Part shown: positions 32,088-40,422 of the stretch, one piece after another
Numbering within the stretch: the stretch's first letter is position 1
Layout: each line of letters begins with the position of its first letter
Assembly (NCBI GenBank): GCA_002335425.1
Contig: DDCB01000035.1
Coordinates: 56,860-120,859 of the forward strand
Direction of reading: 5' to 3'
DNA: 64,000 bases
Source of the DNA: Chthonomonas sp. UBA2017
GTDB lineage: Bacteria; Armatimonadota; Fimbriimonadia; Fimbriimonadales; Fimbriimonadaceae
Notes under the pieces: model-generated
The model's input: the letters and a program-made list of their open reading frames with translations, nothing else
Databases searched by the model: none
Told to the model about the DNA's origin: nothing
Translations under genes and position numbers: made by a program

Positions 32088-34691
32088 TTACCGAAAGAGG
32101 GCGAGTCGGGCTTCGATTTTGCTGAGCTTCTCACGCAGTTCCGTGGCCGCGGCTCGTTCGCGCTCGACCACTTCGGGCTTGGCTCGTTCGGCAAACATGG
32201 GGTTCGAGAGCCTTTCCTCAAGTTTGGTCAGCTCGGCTTGGGTTTTCGCCTTTTCGCGCTCTAACCGGGCCGATTCTTGGGCGGGGTCAATCAGGCCTTC
32301 GATTGGCAGGTGCCAATCGACCCCCGCCACGGTCGTTGAGACGGATCGACCCTCGGCCGGCTGACCAGGAACAAGCTGTTCGAACCAGGCTTGGCTGGCG
32401 ATGACGGCCTCGCCGCCTTGCAAATCTCCCTCAAAGTAGACCGCCGGCACGGTCTTCATCGCAGCGAGATCGACCTCAGCTCGGAGCGCGCGCAGCCCTC
32501 GAGTTTGCTCAAACCATCGCTCGACTCGGCTTTCGACGTCTGGATTCAGCCATTCTCGCGGGATGTCGGGCCAGGAGGCTTGCATCAAGAAACCTTTCGT
32601 CCCTGGGAGGTGGCTGTAGACCTCCTCCGTGAGGTGCGGCATGATCGGGTGGAGCATGGTCACAAAGGCCCGTAGAACTCGCAGTAGCACCCATTGCGGA
32701 GTCGCTCGCTGCTCCGGATTCTGGAGTCGGGACTTCGAGACTTCGATGTACCAATCGCAAACCTCGCTCCAGAAAAAGTCGTAGAGCGTCGTCCCCGCCA
32801 GTTGCATGTCGTAGCCGTCATAGGCTTGGCGCACGATGGCCTCGGTCCGGGCGAGGCGGCTTAGAAGCCATTGATCGACTGGCTCCAAGGGTCCTGACTG
32901 CGCGGGTCCCTCGCCTTCGACGTTCATGAGTACGAATCGAGAGGCGTTCCAGATCTTGTTACAGAAGTTCCGGGCGTCGGTGGTCTTCTTTTCGCTGTAA
33001 CGAATCTCTTGGTTCGAGCCGGCTTGGCTGAGCAGAGTGAACCGCATGGCGTCCGCGCCGACCTTTTCGATGACCTCCATCGGATCGACCCCTGTGCCGA
33101 GCGATTTGCTCATTCGCTGGCCTTGCTCGTTCATCACAGTCGCATGGATATAAACATGTTTGAACGGAATTTCTTGAATAAAATCGAGCCCCATCATGAC
33201 CATTCTTGCCACCCAAAGGTTGATGATGTTTCGGTCGGTCACGAGGACACTGGTGGGATAGAAGGTCTTGAGATCGTCGGTGGCTTCGGGCCAGCCGAGC
33301 GTGGCAAATGGCCAAAGTCCACTGCTGAACCACGTATCGAGGACGTCGTCATCTTGTCGAACAATCTTGGCTTCGCCCGCTTGAGCTTGGGCGTCGTCCC
33401 AACTGAGGGCGGCAAAAGGTGTTCCTTCTTCGGTGTAATAGACCGGGACTCGGTGGCCCCACCAGAGTTGCCGGCTTACGCACCAGTCGCGGATGTTCTC
33501 CATCCAGTCGAGGAAGATGCGATTGTATCGCTCCGGGAAGAACTGGATCTCGCCTTTCTTGACCGCATCGATGCCCGGTTGTGCCAATTTGGTCTGGGCC
33601 ACAAACCACTGTTCGCTGAGCAGAGGCTCGATCACCTCGCCGCTTCGCTCGCTGACGATCAGCGCGATTTCGTGGTCCTCGATCTTCTCCAGAGCTCCGG
33701 CTTCTTCGAGGTCGGCGACAATTTTTTTGCGCGCTTCGTACCGGTCGAGGCCTGCATAAGGGCCTCCGAACTCATTGACTTTGGCCCGTTCGTCGAGCAC
33801 GACCGGCATCGAGAGTCCTTGGCGGATCCCGACCTCGTAGTCGTTGGGGTCATGAGCGGGAGTGATTTTGACGGCTCCCGTGCCGAATTCGGGGTCGGGA
33901 TAAGGGTCGGCGATCAGCGGAATCTCTCGATTCATGAGCGGCAAGATCAGGGCCTTTCCGATCTGGCCTTCGTATCGTTTGTCGCTTGGGTGAACCGCGA
34001 CGGCGACATCGGCGAGCATCGTCTCGGGCCTTGTGGTTGCGATCGTGACATGCCCGGAGCCATCAGCGAACGGGTATCGAATGTGATACAGCTTGCCTTG
34101 AACGACTTTACGTTCGGTTTCGATGTCACTGACGCTGGTTCTTAGGACTGGATCCCAGTTCACGACCCTCTTTCCTCGATAGATCAGGCCGCGGCGGAAC
34201 CAGTCGATGAAGACGCGCAGCACCGCCTCGGCGTACTTGTCGTCGAGCGTGAATCGGGACCGATTCCAATCGAAGGCGCAGCCGAGTGACCGGAATTGAT
34301 GCAAGATCGTGTCGCCGGAGGTCTTTCGCCACTCCCAGACTTTTTCGACGAAGGCTTCGCGCCCGAGCTTGACGCTGCTCAGCCCCTCTTTCTTCAGGTT
34401 TTTTTCGACGACGGATTGGGTCGCGATTCCGGCGTGGTCTTGTCCTGGCAAGATGAGCACGCGCTGGCCTCGGAGCCTTTGGTAACGACCGAGGAGGTCT
34501 TGGATGGGATAACAGAGGGCGTGGCCCATGTGGAGCGAGCCGGTGATGTTCGGCGGAGGGATGGTGATCGAGAAAATCGGCTTGCTGGGGTCGTTTTCAG
34601 GCTGAAAGAGGCCTGCTTCTTCCCAGAGGGCGTACCATTTGGACTCAACTTGGGACGCATCATAGCGCGTCGAGAGGCTCGATTCTTGCAT
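32088..34691 (-). CDS. valS: Valyl-tRNA synthetase
   Basis: 867 aa from ATG 34691, chosen because AGGAAAGGTG lies upstream; an in-frame GTG at 34703 is also possible. Class I synthetase: HIGH box in NITGSLHMGHALCYPIQDLL, an editing domain (about residues 190-380, ALILPLMNREIPLIADPYPD), KMSKS as RMSKSLGTGVDPMEV, an anticodon-binding helical domain, and a C-terminal coiled coil (ESARLEREKAKTQAELTKLE) typical of ValRS. It charges tRNA-Val; a tRNA-Val(CAC) gene lies at 62 kb. No T-box is seen upstream. Confidence 0.97.
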   Translation of the reverse strand: MQESSLSTRYDASQVESKWYALWEEAGLFQPENDPSKPIFSITIPPPNITGSLHMGHALCYPIQDLLGRYQRLRGQRVLILPGQDHAGIATQSVVEKNLKKEGLSSVKLGREAFVEKVWEWRKTSGDTILHQFRSLGCAFDWNRSRFTLDDKYAEAVLRVFIDWFRRGLIYRGKRVVNWDPVLRTSVSDIETERKVVQGKLYHIRYPFADGSGHVTIATTRPETMLADVAVAVHPSDKRYEGQIGKALILPLMNREIPLIADPYPDPEFGTGAVKITPAHDPNDYEVGIRQGLSMPVVLDERAKVNEFGGPYAGLDRYEARKKIVADLEEAGALEKIEDHEIALIVSERSGEVIEPLLSEQWFVAQTKLAQPGIDAVKKGEIQFFPERYNRIFLDWMENIRDWCVSRQLWWGHRVPVYYTEEGTPFAALSWDDAQAQAGEAKIVRQDDDVLDTWFSSGLWPFATLGWPEATDDLKTFYPTSVLVTDRNIINLWVARMVMMGLDFIQEIPFKHVYIHATVMNEQGQRMSKSLGTGVDPMEVIEKVGADAMRFTLLSQAGSNQEIRYSEKKTTDARNFCNKIWNASRFVLMNVEGEGPAQSGPLEPVDQWLLSRLARTEAIVRQAYDGYDMQLAGTTLYDFFWSEVCDWYIEVSKSRLQNPEQRATPQWVLLRVLRAFVTMLHPIMPHLTEEVYSHLPGTKGFLMQASWPDIPREWLNPDVESRVERWFEQTRGLRALRAEVDLAAMKTVPAVYFEGDLQGGEAVIASQAWFEQLVPGQPAEGRSVSTTVAGVDWHLPIEGLIDPAQESARLEREKAKTQAELTKLEERLSNPMFAERAKPEVVERERAAATELREKLSKIEARLALFR

Positions 34692-34726
34692 TTTCGGGAT
34701 CACCTTTCCTGTCGTGAAAGCTGACC

Positions 34727-35722
34727 TTAGGATACCTGTTCGGCGGGTTTATTCCGGGCGAACAGGTCGCGAATGACCTCTTCGACGGAGACCTCTTCGA
34801 TGCCGATGTCGGCAACGTCGTATCGCTGGAGAATGGACCCGGTGATCGCCGCCGTCTGGTCCCGGGGAACCGAGAGGACCACGGTGTTGGCCTCTTGTTC
34901 GACCGGCTCCCCGAACTCTTGAGCGAATCCGGCCTGAATTTCGCTGGCAAAAGTGATCCGCAGGCGCTTCGACTGACTGTACTCGGTCATCAGGCTCTCA
35001 AGTCCACCATCGAAGACAACGATGCCGTGATCGATGACGATGACCCGCTCGCAGAGTTCTTGGACGTCTTGCATATAATGCGACGTGAGGAGGATCGTGG
35101 AGCCTTCGTCCCGATTCAGGTCGCGCAAGAACTCGCGGATCCGCTTTTGGCTGACCAAATCGAGCCCGATGGTGGGCTCATCCAGGAAGACGACTCGGGG
35201 ATTGTGGATCAGGGCAGCGACGAGCTCGCATTTCATCCGCTCGCCCAGGCTGAGCCTGCGGACCTGGGTGTTGACTTTGTCGGTGAGTTCAAGCTCGGTC
35301 AGGAGCCGTTCGATCCTGCGGTCGAAGACTTTCGGGTCGATGTCGTACATCTCTCGGTAGACGATGAAGCTGTCCCAGGCGGGCAGATCCCACCAAAGCT
35401 GGTTCTTGTTGCCCATGACCAGGCTGATTTGGCGGAGCATTTCGGGCTTTCGGTCGCTGGGGTTGAAGCCCAGGACGCGACATGAGCCCGCGGTAGGATA
35501 GAGAATTCCGCTGAGCATTTTGAGGGTGGTGGTTTTTCCGGCCCCGTTCGGACCCAAGAACCCCACGAGCTCCCCGGGTTCGATCTTGAGATCGATACCT
35601 TGCACCGCCTTGACTTCGGTTTTTTCCCGAGAAAAGAGCCCTTTGACTGAGCCCCAAATCCCGGGTTGTTTTTTGACCTGAAAGTAGCTTTTTTGAAGCT
35701 GATTGGCTTCGACAATGCTCAT
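34727..35722 (-). CDS. ABC-2 type transporter ATP-binding protein (NatA/DRA-like)
   Basis: 331 aa from ATG 35722; the frame runs on upstream without coding character. Walker A GFLGPNGAGKTTTLKML, Q-loop GNKNQLWWDLPAWDSF, signature LSLGERMKCELVAALIHNP, Walker B VVFLDEPTIGLD and the H-loop His in LLTSHYMQDV. The insert GSVKGLFSREKTEVKAV before the P-loop and a C-terminal extension of about 80 aa are typical of the polysaccharide/peptide-exporting DUF4162 type. No permease gene is adjacent; the two permease genes expected with such ATPases would be elsewhere. It lies 35 bp downstream of valS's promoter side. Confidence 0.9.
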   Translation of the reverse strand: MSIVEANQLQKSYFQVKKQPGIWGSVKGLFSREKTEVKAVQGIDLKIEPGELVGFLGPNGAGKTTTLKMLSGILYPTAGSCRVLGFNPSDRKPEMLRQISLVMGNKNQLWWDLPAWDSFIVYREMYDIDPKVFDRRIERLLTELELTDKVNTQVRRLSLGERMKCELVAALIHNPRVVFLDEPTIGLDLVSQKRIREFLRDLNRDEGSTILLTSHYMQDVQELCERVIVIDHGIVVFDGGLESLMTEYSQSKRLRITFASEIQAGFAQEFGEPVEQEANTVVLSVPRDQTAAITGSILQRYDVADIGIEEVSVEEVIRDLFARNKPAEQVS

Positions 35723-35759
35723 GGCGAGGTTTGAGGATACCTGGCTTGCTCTGGGCCGC

Positions 35760-35773
35760 GTTTCACGTGAAAC
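35760..35773. promoter_or_regulatory. parS-like chromosome partition site
   Basis: GTTTCACGTGAAAC is a perfect 14-bp palindrome and is identical to the core of the ParB-binding consensus (TGTTTCACGTGAAACA) at every position it covers. It lies in the 53-bp gap between the ABC ATPase and cdsA genes. ParB sites cluster near origins in most bacteria. Confidence 0.85.
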
Positions 35774-35775
35774 CC

Positions 35776-36591
35776 CTACCCCGCCGAGCGAGTGAGGAGC
35801 AGCAGCGCGGCCACAAAGGGGGCCGCGAGCAAGAGCGAGTCGATGCGGTCGAGAATGCCGCCGTGGCCCGGCAGGAGCGAGCCACTGTCTTTGAGCCCTG
35901 AGGACCGCTTCAACGCACTCTCTAAGAGATCGCCGAGTTGTCCGAGGACTCCGGCGAGAACTCCGCAAGCCAACCCCAAGCCCCATCCGATCCCGAGGAA
36001 CGAGCCAGCGGCGGCAGCGACGACCACCGACGCCACGAGCGATCCTGTCGCCCCTTCCCAGGTTTTGTTGGGAGAGATCTGGGGGGCGAGAGGTCGCTTA
36101 CCCCACGCTTTGCCGACAATGATGGCGGCGGTGTCGCCTGCCCATATCGGCAAGACGAGCATCAAGACTAAGTTCAGCGCAAAGGCGGAGCCCAGCGGGG
36201 CTCCGACGCCGCCCGCCTGAAGCGCTACCATCGCCAGGAGTGGGCCCATCAGCCAGCCACTGGCGAGTCCGCGTAGCGGCAGAGCCCGAACCCCTTTCGC
36301 AAGCTTGAGGAGCGCGATCACGCCTCCTAACGTCATGAGCGAGGCGAAGACGAGCACGAACCGAAGCACGTCGGGCGTGGGCTGAAAGGCGATGATGGCG
36401 GTGCCAGCCATCATGAAGGGCGATGGGATCGCCACATTCGACTTCCCCTTCGAAACCAAGTAGGTCAGTTCGCGCATGCCGAGGTAAGCGACGAGAGTGG
36501 CCAAGACGGCGGTGGGCCACGGCGACCGGGCAAGCAAGACTCCGAGGACGACCGGAAGCAAGGCCAGGGCTGTGAGGACTCGGGTCTTCAA
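35776..36591 (-). CDS. cdsA: Phosphatidate cytidylyltransferase
   Basis: 271 aa with seven or more hydrophobic segments. The signature SPNKTWEGATGSLVASV followed by LGDLLESALKRSSGLKDSGS and LPGHGGILDRIDSLLLAAP is diagnostic for CdsA. It makes CDP-diacylglycerol from CTP and phosphatidic acid at the cytoplasmic membrane, the entry to phospholipid synthesis. In many genomes cdsA follows uppS and frr; here it stands between a sigma factor gene and the parS site. Confidence 0.95.
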   Translation of the reverse strand: MKTRVLTALALLPVVLGVLLARSPWPTAVLATLVAYLGMRELTYLVSKGKSNVAIPSPFMMAGTAIIAFQPTPDVLRFVLVFASLMTLGGVIALLKLAKGVRALPLRGLASGWLMGPLLAMVALQAGGVGAPLGSAFALNLVLMLVLPIWAGDTAAIIVGKAWGKRPLAPQISPNKTWEGATGSLVASVVVAAAAGSFLGIGWGLGLACGVLAGVLGQLGDLLESALKRSSGLKDSGSLLPGHGGILDRIDSLLLAAPFVAALLLLTRSAG

Positions 36592-36600
36592 AGGTCGAGC

Positions 36601-37263
36601 CTACTCCTGAACCTTCAGGAGCGCTCCAATTTTGCGCTTCACCCGCTGTAGCGCGTTGTCGATTGACTTGGTCCGACAGTGAAGCTCGTCACTCATCTCC
36701 CGGTACGATTTGCCATCTAAATAGCACTTGAGAACGCATTGCTCCAGCTCGCTGAGCGACGTCTCGACGAGGTGATCCAGACTCCGGGGAAGCTCTTGGG
36801 CGAGGGCTACCTGCTCCGGACTCTCGCTCCTTTTGTCCGGCAAGACGTCGATGAGCGAGCCTTCGGACTGATCTTCGCCAAAGCCTTGATTGAGCGACAC
36901 CGATGCGTTCAGGACGGCGTGCTTATGGCGAGTGGCTGTTTTGACGGCGGTGATGATTTGGCGGGTCACGCAGAGCTCGGCAAAGGGCCGAAACTTATTC
37001 AGTCGATCTTCTCGAAAATCCCGAATCGCTTTGCAAAGGCCGATCATGCCTTCTTGCACCACGTCCTCGTGGTCGGCCCCGAGGACGAAGTACGTTTTCG
37101 CCTTGCTTTCGACCAGAGGGCGATAGCGATTGATGAGGAATTCAGCTGCTCCAGGGGCCCCTGATTTGGCCAGCTGCACGATTTCTTCATCGTGCATCAG
37201 CTGGAATTTATTCGGACAGGGTTCAGCCCACGCCATTCTTTTGGTTGCCAGGCCTGCTTTCAC
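36601..37263 (-). CDS. SigH-like RNA polymerase sigma-70 family factor
   Basis: 220 aa if it starts at GTG 37263; ATG 37236 is an alternative. Region 2: LINRYRPLVESKAKTYFVLG followed by ADHEDVVQEGMIGLCKAIRD and FRPFAELCVTRQIITAVKTA. Region 4: LSELEQCVLKCYLDGKSYRE followed by CRTKSIDNALQRVKRKI. The match to the sporulation/competence factor SigH of Firmicutes is striking. In the Armatimonadota context sporulation is unlikely, so a stationary-phase, competence or envelope role is more probable. No anti-sigma gene is adjacent. A clear promoter lies at 37290-37319. Confidence 0.9.
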   Translation of the reverse strand: MKAGLATKRMAWAEPCPNKFQLMHDEEIVQLAKSGAPGAAEFLINRYRPLVESKAKTYFVLGADHEDVVQEGMIGLCKAIRDFREDRLNKFRPFAELCVTRQIITAVKTATRHKHAVLNASVSLNQGFGEDQSEGSLIDVLPDKRSESPEQVALAQELPRSLDHLVETSLSELEQCVLKCYLDGKSYREMSDELHCRTKSIDNALQRVKRKIGALLKVQE

Positions 37264-37289
37264 ACAGCCTCAGCCATCCTCTACCCTTT

Positions 37290-37319
37290 AGTGTAGGGGA
37301 TTTTTGTTACGCACGTCAA
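37290..37319 (-). promoter_or_regulatory. Promoter of the SigH-like gene
   Basis: Minus strand: -35 TTGACG (37319-37314), 18-nt spacer, -10 TACACT (37295-37290). The leader to the GTG at 37263 is about 20 nt and contains AGAGGA and GAGG. Confidence 0.7.
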
Positions 37320-37370
37320 GAAAAAGCTTGTCGGTTTCGACGAGTTTTCCGATTTTCCTGCTGAATGCCA

Positions 37371-37407
37371 GAAAAAAGACTGATAGGCATTTGAACCTAT
37401 CAGTCTT
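37371..37407 (-). terminator. Intrinsic terminator of the PKD-protein gene
   Basis: Minus strand: AAGACTGATAGG (37407-37396) pairs perfectly with CCTATCAGTCTT (37387-37376), 8-nt loop, then T-run at 37376-37371. A near-ideal terminator 26 bp past the stop codon. Confidence 0.95.
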
Positions 37408-37432
37408 GAATGTTGTACGAACTCGTGATCGC

Positions 37433-38422
37433 TTATGGATTAACGACGACCTTGATGGTTGTTGTGTGAGGCTTCTTGAGGCCATAAACGTCGCTGATCG
37501 TGAGCGTCACCGTGTAGGTTCCAGCCTTGCGGAACCGGCGGCGCACCGACTGGCCTTCGGCGTCGGTTTGAATTCCATCATTGGAGTCGAAGTCCCAGGA
37601 ATATCGGAGCACCGAGGCCCCGCCGGACCCTCGACCGATGAATTCGATCTCATCGCCCAAGGCCAGATTCAGGTCGGTGTGGTTGGCTTGCCCATAGATC
37701 GGGGTCGAATCGTTCAGAATCTTCATCTCGCCGATGAAGAAGGTTCCGACGGAGTCGGCGCTGATGGCGACCTCTTTCACCTTCTTATTCGAGGCGGACA
37801 AGCCTCGAATCGCTTGGAGCGGCACTCCGACGGTGCGCCATCCGCGCTGGCCTGCGCTCGATCCGGTCGAGATCGGAAGATAGATTTCGCTCTTTTTGTC
37901 GTCGGTGGTGGTGATGACCAGTCGCAGATTGCGGATCGTGGGCCCGGTGGCCGCGACGGTTCCCCCGGCTGCGCCTTGGTTTTCACCAGAAAGGTTGTTG
38001 TTGCCGAGTCCGACTCCGCCGGCACCTTGTCGGCCTCCGCCGCCGCTGCCCGCCAGCGGTGGAGTTTGATCATCATCTCCGCCTCGGCCCCCAGCCGGGT
38101 TCGTGTTGCCACCGGCAGGTGCCGATCCTGCGACTTGGAACTGGATCAACAGAAGATTGTTTTGGTCCCCGAACGCCGATTCCCAGTCGACCGGGTTGGC
38201 GTACATCATTCTTCCGCCTTGGAAGAAGTTGCGGGTTGAAATGCGGATGGACTTGGTGCCTTCGAGGGCGACCTCGTCAGATTCGGCGATGCTGCCGCTC
38301 CCCCAGGGTCGGAGCGAAATCCCTTGGTCGGCAATGGCGCGCCCCGCCAGATATAACGAGGCCTGGCCAAAGCTCAGCGCCGAAAGTGCCAGGGCGAGGG
38401 TGGTGCCTATCCATTTTTTCAT
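37433..38422 (-). CDS. Secreted protein with C-terminal PKD domain
   Basis: 329 aa from ATG 38422, behind GGAAACGATC; the longer frame has an extra six-residue start without ribosome-binding site. A signal peptide (KKWIGTTLALALSALSFGQA) precedes a discoidin/carbohydrate-binding-like domain (EVALEGTKSIRISTRNFFQG). The middle holds a Gly/Asn/Gln-rich low-complexity insert (about 105-155). The C-terminal 80 residues form a PKD domain (LRYSWDFDSNDGI, RRRFRKAGTYTVTLTISDVY). Expected extracellular. It ends at a strong terminator and is the last gene before the sigH-like gene. Confidence 0.85.
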   Translation of the reverse strand: MKKWIGTTLALALSALSFGQASLYLAGRAIADQGISLRPWGSGSIAESDEVALEGTKSIRISTRNFFQGGRMMYANPVDWESAFGDQNNLLLIQFQVAGSAPAGGNTNPAGGRGGDDDQTPPLAGSGGGGRQGAGGVGLGNNNLSGENQGAAGGTVAATGPTIRNLRLVITTTDDKKSEIYLPISTGSSAGQRGWRTVGVPLQAIRGLSASNKKVKEVAISADSVGTFFIGEMKILNDSTPIYGQANHTDLNLALGDEIEFIGRGSGGASVLRYSWDFDSNDGIQTDAEGQSVRRRFRKAGTYTVTLTISDVYGLKKPHTTTIKVVVNP

Positions 38423-38458
38423 GATCGTTTCCTTGTTCAATTCGGGACTCGGTCGGGC

Positions 38459-39244
38459 CTAGCTGGCTTCCATCGCAATGCGCTGGATCGACCAGGCTCG
38501 GCCATCTTCTTTTCTGACGTCAATGATAACCCCTCGGATACTCCCGATGGAATTGGCCACCTCAAATCTTTGGGGCATTTGAGTCAGAAACCTTTGCAAA
38601 ATAATCTCTTTGTCCATTCCCAGGACGCTGTCTTGGGGGCCGCACATGCCGACATCGGTGATGTACGCCGTCCCGCCCGGCAAAATCTGTTCGTCGGCGG
38701 TGGTCACATGGGTGTGAGTGCCGACGAGCGCGGTCACGCGGGCGGCCACATACCAGCCCATCGCAATCTTCTCGCTGGTCGCCTCGGCGTGGAAGTCTAA
38801 GAATCGGTGCGGGGTGGTGGAAGAGGCCAGCTCCTCGTCGATCCATCGAAACGGATCGTCGTAAGGTTCCATGTAGACTCGGCCGCAAAAGTTAAACACA
38901 TCCAGCTGGATGCCGCCTCGATTCAGGGATGTTTTTCCGCAGCCGGGGGTGCCCGGTGGCATATTGCCGGGCCTGATGATCGGGCGGCCTTGGTCGAGAT
39001 ACGGGGCGATGTCTCGCTTGTGAAAGGCGTGATTTCCGAGAGTCAGGGCGTCGGCTCCGGCTTGAAAGAGCTCTTCGGCGATGTCGGCGGTGATCCCGAC
39101 TCCACCGGCGCTATTTTCGCCATTGACGATCGTGAAGAGCGGCGAGTAAGCCTCTTGCAGGCTCGGCAACAACTCCTGGACCGCTCGTCGGCCGGGCTTG
39201 CCAACAACGTCTCCTAGAAAGAGAATTCGATAAGAATCTGACAT
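38459..39244 (-). CDS. ymdB: YmdB-family metallophosphoesterase (TIGR00282)
   Basis: 261 aa from ATG 39244, 4 bp after ribE. Metal-binding motifs: ILFLGDVVGKPGR, IVNGENSAGGVGIT, LTLGNHAFHKRDI, ALVGTHTHVTTADE and YITDVGMCGPQDSVLGMD, all in the family pattern. YmdB of B. subtilis is a cyclic nucleotide phosphodiesterase affecting biofilm and motility decisions. Its neighbour ribE is unrelated, but the tight spacing suggests co-transcription. Confidence 0.95.
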   Translation of the reverse strand: MSDSYRILFLGDVVGKPGRRAVQELLPSLQEAYSPLFTIVNGENSAGGVGITADIAEELFQAGADALTLGNHAFHKRDIAPYLDQGRPIIRPGNMPPGTPGCGKTSLNRGGIQLDVFNFCGRVYMEPYDDPFRWIDEELASSTTPHRFLDFHAEATSEKIAMGWYVAARVTALVGTHTHVTTADEQILPGGTAYITDVGMCGPQDSVLGMDKEIILQRFLTQMPQRFEVANSIGSIRGVIIDVRKEDGRAWSIQRIAMEAS

Positions 39245-39248
39245 GAAC

Positions 39249-39845
39249 TTAAAGTTTTCCTGAGGCAGCCAGGAGCCTTTCGGTGAATTTGGCGAGGACA
39301 TCAAACTCAAGGTTGACGAGGTCGCCGGGCTGACGCTCGCTCAGGTGAGTGGCTTCCCAGGTGTGGGGGATGATCCAGAGCCGGAAGACCGAATCGCGCG
39401 GCTCGACCAGGGTCAAGCTGATGCCGTCGACGGCGATGGAGCCTTTGTCGATCAGATATTTTGCGCCCTCGGCCGGGGCTTCGACAGTCAAGATGATCGC
39501 GGACGGGGTTGGAGTCACTTCTTTCAATGTTCCGACAGCATCGACATGGCCGAGCACGAGATGGCCTCCGAGACGGCCATTGAGCCGCATGGCTCGTTCG
39601 AGATTCACTCGTCCGCCGGGGCGAAGCTGCCCCAGGGCCGTTCGGTCGAGCGTCTCTTGGCTGAGGTCAAATTCGACCTGGTTGGCCTCCGACGTCACGG
39701 CGGTGAGACAGCAGCCGTTCACGGCGATGCTCTCTCCGATCTGGATCGGTTCGTCCGCCGTCCAGGCGGGATCAAAGTCAAGGGTGAGCCGGCCCTGGTT
39801 CAGGCTAGCCAGGCGACCGACGTGCTCGATGATTCCGGTGAACAA
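39249..39845 (-). CDS. ribE: Riboflavin synthase (alpha chain)
   Basis: 198 aa. Two lumazine-binding domains are visible: MFTGIIEHVGRLASL with SIAVNGCCLTAV, and RLGGHLVLGHVDAVG with SIAVDGISLTLV, the internal repeat typical of the family. It converts two lumazines to riboflavin. No other rib gene is adjacent and no FMN riboswitch is seen upstream. The gene overlaps nothing and is followed 4 bp later by ymdB. Confidence 0.96.
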   Translation of the reverse strand: MFTGIIEHVGRLASLNQGRLTLDFDPAWTADEPIQIGESIAVNGCCLTAVTSEANQVEFDLSQETLDRTALGQLRPGGRVNLERAMRLNGRLGGHLVLGHVDAVGTLKEVTPTPSAIILTVEAPAEGAKYLIDKGSIAVDGISLTLVEPRDSVFRLWIIPHTWEATHLSERQPGDLVNLEFDVLAKFTERLLAASGKL

Positions 39846-39852
39846 GACGCGC

Positions 39853-40293
39853 TCAGCCCTCGGCTCGCGCCTTGATCGCGCCCAAAACGCCGTCCATGTT
39901 TTTGATCACGATGTTGTGGATGACCTTTTTGACCAGCGCCCCGAGGCCGGGGACGTTGTATTCGTAGTTGACCACCGAGCTAAACCGGGTCCCATTGTTT
40001 TCTTCGACAAAGTTCCAAACCCCATCCATTTGATCGTAATCGCCTTTGAGCTGGCGAAAGGCGCAGGTTTTTGCGTCGTCGTTCCAGACGTCTTCTTGGG
40101 TCCATCGGACTTTGAGGCCAAAGGTCGGCACAATGCCAACCCAGTCGCTGACGACCCGGGAGCCGTCTTTTTCGGTGATCTCGACCGACTTGACGTCGGA
40201 CATGAACTCAGGAAATGAGCCATTATCTTTGGCGATCTCGTAAACTCTTGCAAGAGGGGCCTGAATCCAGACACTCGTTTCAACGGTGGGCAT
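39853..40293 (-). CDS. SRPBCC (START-like) domain protein
   Basis: 146 aa from ATG 40293; the frame is open upstream but the sequence from here (PTVETSVWIQAPLARVYEIA) fits the family's usual start. The helix-grip pattern includes DNGSFPEFMSDVKSVEI, the long C-terminal helix GALVKKVIHNIVIKNMDGVL and a beta sheet with WNFVEENNGTRFSSVVNYEY. Such proteins bind hydrophobic ligands (polyketide cyclase/CoQ-binding COQ10 type). Ligand unknown. It lies 8 bp upstream of ribE. Confidence 0.85.
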   Translation of the reverse strand: MPTVETSVWIQAPLARVYEIAKDNGSFPEFMSDVKSVEITEKDGSRVVSDWVGIVPTFGLKVRWTQEDVWNDDAKTCAFRQLKGDYDQMDGVWNFVEENNGTRFSSVVNYEYNVPGLGALVKKVIHNIVIKNMDGVLGAIKARAEG

Positions 40294-40422
40294 GGTTTTG
40301 AGGAATCCCAGCAGGGACGCTTTGGGTTCGACGCGAAGTTTACCAGTGCGGTCCACGAGAAGAGTTGAGGAACGGAGTATGGAGGATCTTTGGTTCGAGA
40401 GTCGTCGATAGCCAGCCGCGTG

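Noticed and set aside
33009..34145. 378-codon plus-strand frame opposite valS
   Set aside because: Falls wholly within valS, whose HIGH and KMSKS motifs are intact on the other strand.
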